In this document: positions 56,904 through 64,000 of the stretch, one piece after another
How the letters are laid out: every line of letters starts with the position of its first letter
Position numbering within the stretch: the stretch's first letter is position 1
Origin: Chondromyces crocatus
GTDB lineage: Bacteria > Myxococcota_A > Polyangia > Polyangiales > Polyangiaceae
Assembly (NCBI RefSeq): GCF_001189295.1
Contig: NZ_CP012159.1
Span: 4,728,525 to 4,792,524 of the forward strand
Direction: 5' to 3'
Length of the DNA stretch: 64,000 nt
The notes under the pieces: model-generated
The model's input: the letters and a program-made list of their open reading frames with translations, nothing else
Told to the model about the DNA's origin: nothing
Databases searched by the model: none
Made by a program: the position numbers and the translations under genes

Positions 56904-59009
56904 TCACGACCCGCGCACCTCGCTCGACGAAGGCACGACGACATCGAGCGCCCAGCAAGAGAAGCTCAGCTCGTCGACGTCTTGCTCGACGAGCGCCGTC
57001 AGCGTCGTACCACCCCCGTGCCCCGCATCGCGGAGCGGGAGCAGCAAGTAAGGTCCACCCTCGGGCGCCTCGGCTTGCAGCCTGGCGACCATCTTCAGCG
57101 GATCGTACGGCGGCGCGACGCGATCGTTCAGCGCCGACACGAACGCCATCACCGGGTACCGGCCGTCGGCGTGCACGTTGTGGTACGGCGAGTACCCCGC
57201 CAGGTAAGCCCCCTCGACCGGATCCTCGGGCGACCCGAACTCGACCGTCGCCGCGCTCAGGTGCCCGAACCGCGGGAAGCGCAGCATGTCGAGGGTGGCC
57301 GCGCGGCAGTACACGGCGCCGAAGGCCTCGGGCGCTTGCAGCGCGGTGACGGCCACGAGCAGCCCCCCGTTGCTGTTGCCGCGCGACACCAGCCGCGAGG
57401 GCGTCGTGTAACCCGCCGACACCAGCCACCGCGCCGCCGCGATGTAGTCGTCGAAGGCGTTCTGCCGCCGCGTCTTGCGCGCCGCCTCGTGCCACGCCCG
57501 CCCGCGCTCGCCACCCCCGCGCACGCTGGCGAACGCGAGCACGCCACCCAGCTTCAGCCACGCGGCGTTCAGCGCCGAGAAGCGCGGCTCCAGCGAGATG
57601 TTGAAGCCTCCGTAGCCGTTCAGGCGCACCGCACGGCGCCCATCGCGCGGCAGGTCGCGCTGGTGGACGAGGCACATCGACACCAGCGTCCCGTCCCGCG
57701 ACGGATACTCCACGCACTCCGTCACGTACGCCGAAGCGTCGAGCCCGACGTCGGGCACGTGGTACGGCACCAGGCGGTCCGCCGCGTCGTCGTACAGGTA
57801 CACCGACGGCGGCTGCACGTACGACGTGAAGTTCACCCAGACCTCGGACCCGCCCCAGGCCCCGCTCACCCCGCTGACCACGCCAGACCCCTCGTTGCGG
57901 TTCACCGCGCCGAGCGCCGGCAGCGACAGTGTACGCAGGTACGTGCCGTCCTCGGCGTGGATGCTCACCCGGTGGCAACCTCCTCGCGCGTGGACGGCGT
58001 AGAGCCGCCCCCCGACGCCGGTCACCGACTGCAACGTGTCCTCGCCTTCCGGGAGCAGCGTCCGCCACGCCGTCGGCTCCGCCAGCGGCGCGACGCAGGC
58101 TCGACCGCGAGGCGCATCGAGATCCGTGTGGATGAGCAGCGCCTCGCCGATCACCTGCACCTGGTTGAGCGACCGCATCTCCGGCGCCACCGGCACCAGC
58201 TCCCCATCGGCGAGGCGCAGCAGGTAGACGACGTTCGCGTGCACGAAGTCCCACTTGGAGAGCACCGCGAACCGACCGCACTCGCTGACGTGCACGGTGC
58301 ACCAGTACTCCTTCACCTGGTCGTCACCGAAGACCCGGCGAGCCTCCTCGCCCGACCCCAGCCGATGCTCGTAGATGGCGTTCCAGTGCGCCTCGTCGCC
58401 CGCGGGCACCTCTCCTGGCCCCGGACACGCCGCGTAGAAGAACCCCGACCCATCAGGCAGCCACGCCACCGACGCGTGATCCGTCCCCCGAGGTCGATCC
58501 GGGAGGAGCCGCCCCGTATCGACCTCCAGCACCCGGATCTCCGCCCCGTGGGTGCTCCCCACCGCCTTCCCGAACGCCACCAGCGTCCCATCGGGCGACG
58601 GCACGGCGAACACCAGCGCCTCCTCGGCCCTCCAGCCGTTGGGATCCAGCACCGTCTCCAGCGGCGCCTCCTCCCCGCGCCGCAACACGAACCTGGGCTT
58701 GTCGTCGCTCGCCTCCGCTTGCCAGAAGAACGCGCGCCCCTCGGCCCCTCGCCGGATCGGCGGGGACAGCCGCGCGACCCGTGCCGCGCGCGCCACCACC
58801 TCCCGCAGCCAGTCCCGCCCCGGCACCGCATCCAGCACCGCGCGCGTGGCCACCTCTTGCCCCGCCATCCACGCCTGGGTCTCCGCGTCGTCGAGCCGCT
58901 CCATCCAGGCGAACGGATCGTCGAACCGCCTCCCGTGCACCGCGAAGCTCCCCTCCGGATCGCAGCGCGCCCCGGGAAACTCCAGCACCCCATCCAGCCT
59001 CTTCTTCAT
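56904..59009 (-). CDS. Prolyl oligopeptidase family serine peptidase
   Basis: Peptidase of 701 residues (usual length). N-terminal MKKRLDGVLEFPGARCDPEG leads to a beta-propeller (about 70-420: RFVLRRGEEAPLETVLDPNG, LPDGSGFFYAACPGPGEVPA, RLYAVHARGGCHRVSIHAED). The hydrolase domain follows: RAVRLNGYGGFNISLEPRFS, nucleophile Ser in LVSRGNSNGGLLVAVTA, Asp in SALNDRVAPPYDPLKM, His in LRDAGHGGGTT. No signal peptide, so cytoplasmic, cleaving short Pro-containing peptides. ATG 59009 matches family starts; upstream in-frame sequence consists of low-complexity GTGTCGAGC repeats and is not expected to be translated. Gene order gives no further hint. Confidence 0.93.
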   Translation of the reverse strand: MKKRLDGVLEFPGARCDPEGSFAVHGRRFDDPFAWMERLDDAETQAWMAGQEVATRAVLDAVPGRDWLREVVARAARVARLSPPIRRGAEGRAFFWQAEASDDKPRFVLRRGEEAPLETVLDPNGWRAEEALVFAVPSPDGTLVAFGKAVGSTHGAEIRVLEVDTGRLLPDRPRGTDHASVAWLPDGSGFFYAACPGPGEVPAGDEAHWNAIYEHRLGSGEEARRVFGDDQVKEYWCTVHVSECGRFAVLSKWDFVHANVVYLLRLADGELVPVAPEMRSLNQVQVIGEALLIHTDLDAPRGRACVAPLAEPTAWRTLLPEGEDTLQSVTGVGGRLYAVHARGGCHRVSIHAEDGTYLRTLSLPALGAVNRNEGSGVVSGVSGAWGGSEVWVNFTSYVQPPSVYLYDDAADRLVPYHVPDVGLDASAYVTECVEYPSRDGTLVSMCLVHQRDLPRDGRRAVRLNGYGGFNISLEPRFSALNAAWLKLGGVLAFASVRGGGERGRAWHEAARKTRRQNAFDDYIAAARWLVSAGYTTPSRLVSRGNSNGGLLVAVTALQAPEAFGAVYCRAATLDMLRFPRFGHLSAATVEFGSPEDPVEGAYLAGYSPYHNVHADGRYPVMAFVSALNDRVAPPYDPLKMVARLQAEAPEGGPYLLLPLRDAGHGGGTTLTALVEQDVDELSFSCWALDVVVPSSSEVRGS

Positions 59010-59302
59010 CGGAGCGCGGCGGTATCCTCCACCCTGCCGATGGAGTGCAAGGCCGTCATGCGTCCCATCGACGGTTCGACGTGCATCCCGGCTCCCCACG
59101 GCGGCAGGCGTGTCGAGCAGCAGGCGTGTCGAGCGGTAGGCGTATCCAGCCGCAAGCGTGTCGAGCGGCGGGGGGGTCTGTGTGCAGGCGAATCTGCTGC
59201 TCAACAGCCGCGTCATACAACGCGCGCGTTATGTACGCTTTTCAAGCGATCCATGGACCACGGACGCCCGAACTCCAGCTTCGAGCCTCTTCCGCCCCCT
59301 CC

Positions 59303-59749
<447 letters not shown>

Positions 59750-59833
59750 GCCACCTCGTGAGGGGCGCGAGTGTACGGGATGGTCCGGAGTGGAGGGCCT
59801 CCTGGAGACGGCCTCCCGCGATTCTCCTCGGGG

Positions 59834-61483
59834 TCAGACCATCGCGCTCATCGCCCCCAGAGGCTTCGAGCGCCTGACCTCTCGGCTGCAAGCGGGCGCA
59901 GCCTCCTCGATCCCCAGCCTTCCCATCCCCGGGATCCCGTACTCCCTCGCCACGCTCGCGGTGCAGCCCAGCGCCTGCGTCGCCCTCGCCAGCCGCTGCG
60001 CGCACGGAGGCAGTGACGTGTCCGAAGGCATCGGCAAGAGCGGCATGTTCAGCCACGCTGGTGCCACCTCGAACGACGCCTCCGCGCGCCACCGGAACCG
60101 CGCCTCCACCTCCGAGGCGCTGAGTCCGCCGCGCCCTTGCAGCAGCGCTCCCAGCTCCTCCACGGAAAGCTCCACCGCGTGCTCCGCCTTCACCAGTGCC
60201 CCGGTGGCGACGAGGCGCCCTCCCGCCTCCAGCAGCGCTCGCCGCGCGAGCCCGACGGCCCACTGGTCCGCGTACACCCCTCGCTCCAGCCGCAGCCGGC
60301 TCATCCCCCGCGCTTCACCCAGCAGCGCATCGAACTGTGCCCGGAACTCCGCTGGCACCCGCTCTCGCAGCGCCCGCTCCCGCCCCAGCCGCTCTCCGGC
60401 CGTCTCCGGGTTCCGGAGCGCCGAGAGCGCCTCCTGGATTGCTCGCACCAGCCGCCCTGGCTGCTCACCGCCCGTCGCCTCGCACACGTCGAAGCCCACC
60501 GACCGGAAGCGTGCCCCCTCCAGAAGGCGCCGCGCCGCCTCCCCCGCCTCGCCGGAAAGCGACGCGAGCCCCTCGAGGATCCGCCACGCCTTGCCGTCCT
60601 CGCCTTCGTCGTTCGACCCGCCCCCGTCGCTCCTGGCGCGCTCTTCACTTCCAGCACGCCTCGCTCTCCCAGCGTGTCCATCGCGCCCAGCGTGTCCAGC
60701 GTGTCCAGCGCGCCCATCGCGCCCAGCGCGCCCCTGGCTTCCAGCGTGCCCATCGCTTCCGATCCTCCCGGCGTTCATCCACGCCTGCGCTTCTGCGCAC
60801 CCCTCGATGACCCTCACCAGCGCGTCCAGCTCCCCTGGGGCGACGGCCCCCATCCCCGGGGACCCTTCGCCGAGCGCCGCCAGCGCCTCTTCCGGGCTCG
60901 CCCCCGTCCACGCGCAGGCGTGCGCCAGGTAATCTCCCATTGGCAGACAGGCCGCCAGGTCATAGCGGTGGTGCATCTCGATCATGTCCTCGAGATGGGC
61001 CCGCGCCCAGGAGAGGTGCGTGATCAGCCCATCCGTATCGAGCGCCGCGGGATCCTCCGCCTGGAGCGCCTGGTTCCGCGCGATCGACAGCGGCCTGTCC
61101 ACCCGGTCCCAGAGCGACAGCTCGGCCCGCCACCGCTTCGTCTCGAACGCCCGCCGGCACGTCTGCATCCGCGCCCGCAGCGACGGCTGCAGCCGCAGCA
61201 TCAACCACAGGAACATCCCCGTCGGAGGCCAGCTCACCTCGGGCTGCATCCCGTGGAGCACGGGCCGGAAGTAAACGAAGCCGTTCACGGCGGCGAGCTG
61301 CACGTGGCTGAGCAGCATCCCGTAACGCGCCGTCCCGTCGGCGAGCCCCCTGGGGAGCGCCTTGGTCACGCTCTCCTGGATGAAACGGGTGAGTGGACGT
61401 GTGAAAACGACCCGCTCCAGCTCCCAGGGCCCCGCATGAGGCGCCTCGAAGGTCACGCGGTCGACGACAGGATGGTTCTTCAT
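59834..61483 (-). CDS. PEP-utiliser-like protein, degenerate
   Basis: Protein of 549 residues. The start ERVVFTRPLTRFIQESVTKA and YGMLLSHVQLAAVNGFVYFR resemble PEP synthase/rifampin phosphotransferase-type proteins downstream of an ATP-grasp domain, which is absent here. The C-terminus carries LPPCAQRLARATQALGCTAS-VAREYGIPGM, recognisable as the mobile phospho-His domain, where GGxxSHxxIVAREYGIPAV is expected: the catalytic His is missing (Gly-Cys-Thr-Ala-Ser) and the domain stops about 25 residues later. So it is probably a non-phosphotransferase relative or decaying. A collagen-like Gly-X-Y insert interrupts residues about 240-275 (repeat 60671-60760). Adjacent gene at 59303 lies downstream. 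I name the family with moderate confidence. Confidence 0.55.
   Translation of the reverse strand: MKNHPVVDRVTFEAPHAGPWELERVVFTRPLTRFIQESVTKALPRGLADGTARYGMLLSHVQLAAVNGFVYFRPVLHGMQPEVSWPPTGMFLWLMLRLQPSLRARMQTCRRAFETKRWRAELSLWDRVDRPLSIARNQALQAEDPAALDTDGLITHLSWARAHLEDMIEMHHRYDLAACLPMGDYLAHACAWTGASPEEALAALGEGSPGMGAVAPGELDALVRVIEGCAEAQAWMNAGRIGSDGHAGSQGRAGRDGRAGHAGHAGRDGHAGRARRAGSEERARSDGGGSNDEGEDGKAWRILEGLASLSGEAGEAARRLLEGARFRSVGFDVCEATGGEQPGRLVRAIQEALSALRNPETAGERLGRERALRERVPAEFRAQFDALLGEARGMSRLRLERGVYADQWAVGLARRALLEAGGRLVATGALVKAEHAVELSVEELGALLQGRGGLSASEVEARFRWRAEASFEVAPAWLNMPLLPMPSDTSLPPCAQRLARATQALGCTASVAREYGIPGMGRLGIEEAAPACSREVRRSKPLGAMSAMV
60671..60760 (-). repeat. Ten-unit 9-bp minisatellite coding for a collagen-like insert
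   Basis: Ten 9-bp units such as AGCGTGTCC, ATCGCGCCC and AGCGCGCCC (plus strand). On the coding strand they give triplets with Gly every third residue: GHA, GSQ, GRA, GRD, GRA, GHA, GHA, GRD and so on, inserted in the PEP-utiliser-like protein. Confidence 0.9.
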
Positions 61484-61768
61484 GATCGCGAGCGCCCCCC
61501 GGCGCGCTATGTCCCTCCGAGCCAGGAAGCGCTCGGGAGACCCGTCTCACCAATCGGGGTGCTTTCTTGTCACACCATTCGAAAAAGTCGACGGCACCCC
61601 GCGGCGGACTCTTGCAGATCGAATGCCGTGAGCGCCCTCGCGCGACCGGGCGAGAACCCCGCAGGCGACGCGCGACCTGGGAAGAAGGAGCGCGGTGTCG
61701 CGACCCCCCTCCGTCCTGGCCGCGAGGGGCTTCGACGTGCTCAATGACCCGGGCGCGCCACCCGCGCG

Positions 61769-62218
61769 CTAGCGGAGAACCGCGTCGATGGCGTCGAGCA
61801 TGTGACCCCAGCCTTTCTCGATCGACGTCATGTGCGCTGCCCATTGCGCCGCCATCTCGGCGCTGAGCTTCACCTCGCACCCCGACGACCGCGGCGTGAT
61901 CTCCACCGTCACCCGGTCCACGTCCGGCGAGTACCTGGGAATGGACCAGGTGAACACCAGCCGCGTGGGTCGCTCGATCTCCAGGTACTCGCCCGTGTGC
62001 TCGATCTCCTCCCCGTCGCGCACGTCCACGAACGAGAACGTCCCTCCGACCCGCGGATCGAGGGCGACCCGGCGCAGCTCCGTCGGCGTCCCGTCCGGCC
62101 GCGGCATCGCCATCCACAGCTTCACCTTCTCCGGGTCGAGCCAGGCGTCGAAGACCCGCTCCGCCGAGGCCGTGAACTGGTGGGTGACCTGGGCCGTGAC
62201 CGTCGCATCCGTACTCAT
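61769..62218 (-). CDS. SRPBCC/AHSA1-family protein
   Basis: Protein of 149 residues of the START-like AHSA1 group: TAQVTHQFTASAERVFDAWL (N-terminal strand-helix), WMAMPRPDGTPTELRRVALD, GGTFSFVDVRDGEEIEHTGE - YLEIERPTRLVFTWSIPRYS, VTVEITPRSSGCEVKLSAEM, and the C-terminal helix GWGHMLDAIDAVLR. These bind hydrophobic ligands; members paired with an ArsR-type regulator are common. ATG overlaps the ArsR stop (ATGA), so they form a two-gene operon. Confidence 0.88.
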   Translation of the reverse strand: MSTDATVTAQVTHQFTASAERVFDAWLDPEKVKLWMAMPRPDGTPTELRRVALDPRVGGTFSFVDVRDGEEIEHTGEYLEIERPTRLVFTWSIPRYSPDVDRVTVEITPRSSGCEVKLSAEMAAQWAAHMTSIEKGWGHMLDAIDAVLR

Positions 62219-62592
62219 CGCATTCGTCCTTTCTTCTCCGGCGGTGCCGTCGCTGCCAGGTCCTCGGCCTGCAGCAATGCATCGAGGGCGTTCAGTCGGC
62301 GCGACCACTGCGCTTGCCGCTCGGCGATCCAGCGCGCCGCCTCGTCGAGCGGCGCCGGGTTGAAGGACAGGAAATGCTCCCGCCCCACCCGCCTCCGCCG
62401 CACCAGCTCGGCGCGCTCCAGCATGCGGATGTGCTTCGAGACCGAGTTGAGCGAGATGGCGAACGGCGCCGCCAGCTCCGTCACCCGCGCCTCCCCCCGC
62501 GAGAGCCGCTGCAAGATGGCCCGGCGGGTCGGGTCGGCCAGCGCGAGCAACGTCTGGTCCAGCGCTGGGTGCTGCTCTCCCGTCGTCATCAT
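62215..62592 (-). CDS. ArsR-family transcriptional regulator
   Basis: Winged-helix regulator of 125 residues: LDQTLLALADPTRRAILQRL, SRGEARVTELAAPFAISLNS, VSKHIRMLERAELVRRRRVG and REHFLSFNPAPLDEAARW. The recognition helix is LNSVSKHIRMLE. The metal-binding CxC of ArsR/SmtB is absent, so its ligand is not a thiolate-bound metal; it belongs to the group paired with SRPBCC proteins. A 20-bp palindrome (62591-62610) covers its start and Shine-Dalgarno, indicating autoregulation. ATG 62592 (or 62589) has AGAGGG upstream. Confidence 0.9.
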   Translation of the reverse strand: MMTTGEQHPALDQTLLALADPTRRAILQRLSRGEARVTELAAPFAISLNSVSKHIRMLERAELVRRRRVGREHFLSFNPAPLDEAARWIAERQAQWSRRLNALDALLQAEDLAATAPPEKKGRMR

Positions 62593-62610
62593 TCACCCTC
62601 TTGGGTGAAT
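62591..62610. promoter_or_regulatory. ArsR operator palindrome overlapping start codon and RBS
   Basis: ATTCACCC-TCTT-GGGTGAAT, a perfect 8-4-8 inverted repeat. It covers the first base pairs of the ArsR start and its Shine-Dalgarno. ArsR dimers bind such dyads, so this is the likely autoregulatory operator of the ArsR-SRPBCC operon. Confidence 0.8.
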
Positions 62611-62689
62611 ATTGATCGCCCCGAGGCGTCCTGTCAACGGAGCGGGACGTCACGGCCTCCGGCGGAAGCTGGAGGGGGACAGGGGCGGC

Positions 62690-63175
62690 TCAGCGCGCGA
62701 GGGCCACCCGGATGTCGTGCACCAGCGTGTCCGGTGGGCGGGTCGCGTCGACGACGATCGCGTCGCCGGGTTCCTCCAGGGCCTCGAACTGGCTTTCGAG
62801 GAGGCCGGGCGGCATGAAATGACCTTTCCGCTCGGTCACCCGCGCGCGGGCGACCTCGATCGGCACCCGCAAGAAGACGAGCCGCACCCGCACCTCGTCT
62901 CCGGCCAGCAGGTCGCGGTACGAGGCTTTCAATGCGGAGCAGGCGAGCACGGTGTCGCCGTCCTCGCGAAGCCATTGCTCGATCGACCGACGCAAGGTGG
63001 CGAGCCATGGCGCCCGGTCGTCGTCGTCGAGCGGAATGCCGTGCGCCATTTTATCGAGATTGGCCCGAGGGTGCAGATCGTCGGCGTCACAGAATCGTGC
63101 GCCGATGGCCTCGGCGAGCTTTTGGCCCACCGTGGTCTTGCCAGCACCCGAGACGCCGAGGACGAGGATCACCAT
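62690..63175 (-). CDS. gntK: Gluconokinase
   Basis: Kinase of 161 residues (usual about 165). Walker A in LVLGVSGAGKTTVGQKLAEA; family motifs FCDADDLHPRANLDKMAHG - IPLDDDDRAPWL, ACSALKASYRDLLAG, LVFLRVPIEVARARVTERKG - HFMPPGLLESQFEALEEP. It phosphorylates D-gluconate to 6-phosphogluconate with ATP, feeding the pentose phosphate or Entner-Doudoroff routes. ATG 63175 precedes VILVLGVSG. It stands alone, with no gluconate transporter nearby. Confidence 0.95.
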   Translation of the reverse strand: MVILVLGVSGAGKTTVGQKLAEAIGARFCDADDLHPRANLDKMAHGIPLDDDDRAPWLATLRRSIEQWLREDGDTVLACSALKASYRDLLAGDEVRVRLVFLRVPIEVARARVTERKGHFMPPGLLESQFEALEEPGDAIVVDATRPPDTLVHDIRVALAR

Positions 63176-63282
63176 CCCCCGAGGGTACACCACGACGGCG
63201 CGCGAGGCCGTTGCCGCGCCCTGGCACGCCGCCGTGGTCCCGAGTCCGCGCGCAGGTCAGCGCAGGGCAGGGGAGGCGACGA

Positions 63283-64000
63283 TCAGGTGCTCGCCGTCGC
63301 CGCGATCTGCTTTCGCACGGCGGCGCGCTCCTTCTCCAGCGCGGCCGCGGCCCGCTCGATGTCGGCGAGCCGTGCGACGTGGGCCGCGTGCGTCTCGGCG
63401 ACCTTCCGGGCCTCCGCTTCGGCCGCCTCCAGCTCGGCGAGCCGCGCCTCCGCGGCCTCGAGCTGCTCGCGCAGGGCCTCGATGTGCTCCTGCATCGACT
63501 CCACCGTCTCTTCTTCCTCCTCGTGGTCCTCGCGCTTGGGCCCGCGGTAGAAGAAGCGGTCGGCGAAGTCGGTCGGCAGGCCGATCCTCTCGTGCGGCAG
63601 CTTGGACAGTGCCCCGTGCGTCTCTTTTCTTGCCGCATTCAGCCGATCCACCCACTGGGAGCGATCGCCCGTGTCGCGGAAGATGCGGTTGGTCTGCCGT
63701 GCGGAATCCCGAGCGGTCACCGCGGCGTCGGCCTCCTGGATGAGCGCCGTCAGCTCTGGCGCCAGCGCTCGGAGCGACGGATGCTCGCTCTCCGTCAACG
63801 ACTGGATCCAGCCTCGCATGGACGCGAGCTGCGCCCTGAGCACGGGTCGCTTGAACTCCGACAGCGTCTTCTTGCGGAAGAAGTGGAGGTAAAGCGAATG
63901 CTCGCGGTTGTCGTCGGTGAGGGTGAGCACCTCTTTCGAGAGGCGGCTGGCGAAGTCGTCGAGCTGGTCGTCGGCGATGTCGATCTGGGCCTGGGCCCCG
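63283..64000 (-). CDS. Coiled-coil protein, 5' end beyond the window
   Basis: C-terminal part (at least 238 residues) of a gene that continues past the right edge; the frame is open to the last base (GAQAQIDIADDQLDDFASRL before LTLTDDNREHSLYLHFFRKK). The middle has repeated helices (LRAQLASMRGWIQSLTESEH), then FADRFFYRGPKREDHEEEEE and a long coiled coil from SMQEHIEALREQLEAAEARL to ALEKERAAVRKQIAATAST. Likely cytoplasmic; no family recognised. Confidence 0.7.
   Translation of the reverse strand, partial: GAQAQIDIADDQLDDFASRLSKEVLTLTDDNREHSLYLHFFRKKTLSEFKRPVLRAQLASMRGWIQSLTESEHPSLRALAPELTALIQEADAAVTARDSARQTNRIFRDTGDRSQWVDRLNAARKETHGALSKLPHERIGLPTDFADRFFYRGPKREDHEEEEETVESMQEHIEALREQLEAAEARLAELEAAEAEARKVAETHAAHVARLADIERAAAALEKERAAVRKQIAATAST

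Overview
The window looks like a chromosomal segment of a myxobacterium, most likely of the Sorangium/Polyangium type. The DNA is very GC-rich with strong third-position GC bias. Secreted lipoproteins with Gly/Ser/Thr-rich spacers after the lipobox Cys are abundant. There is a Ser/Thr kinase fused to an AAA ATPase and TPRs, NALSLN-repeat lipoproteins, and an adjacent pair resembling MXAN_2561 and MXAN_2562 of Myxococcus. I recognised no phage, IS element, CRISPR array, rRNA or tRNA.

Region 1 (1-16.4 kb) is iron and heme uptake. After the 3' part of a sensor kinase comes a minus-strand cluster: a DUF4856-like lipoprotein, an imelysin-like protein, an HTTM (gamma-carboxylase-like) membrane protein and a FecA-like TonB receptor. 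Divergent from it is a complete heme operon (receptor, HmuY-like, HemS-like, HmuT, HmuU, HmuV) whose six genes overlap by 4 bp at every junction. Between the two lies a 61-bp palindrome holding two TTGAAA-N5-TTTCAA dyads, a likely shared Fur-type operator. The region ends with a YWTN-propeller lipoprotein whose last 23 bp have been amplified into an eight-copy array.

Region 2 (17.0-27.0 kb) reads as a zinc-starvation regulon: S18 and L33 paralogues lacking zinc-ligand cysteines, a DUF1826 protein, His-rich lipoproteins, an AztD-like propeller, two homologous lipoproteins sharing HACxH...EGPF, and a TonB receptor with two lipoproteins in its operon. The same 17-bp dyad, ATGCAA-N5-TTGCAT (one copy with one mismatch), occurs at three of its control regions. 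I propose it is the Zur box of this lineage. It has the same 6-5-6 layout as the dyads at the iron locus.

Region 3 (27.2-49.2 kb) is a mix of envelope and housekeeping genes: a CheY-like receiver, several lipoproteins, an AmpG-like permease next to two M16 peptidases (one lacking the zinc motif), a DUF6600 protein, an OmpA-type protein with calcium-repeat acidic linkers, a 1190-residue transporter-HEAT-cNMP fusion, the MXAN_2561/2562-like pair behind a near-consensus sigma-54 promoter, a PDZ-like lipoprotein and two NALSLN paralogues.

Region 4 (49.3-64 kb) holds the large kinase-ATPase, a DinB/MDMPI-like protein, an M15-like peptidase, a propeller lipoprotein, a prolyl oligopeptidase, a degenerate PEP-utiliser-like protein carrying a collagen-like minisatellite, an ArsR-SRPBCC pair with a 20-bp palindrome over the ArsR leader, gluconokinase, and the 3' part of a coiled-coil gene running off the right end.
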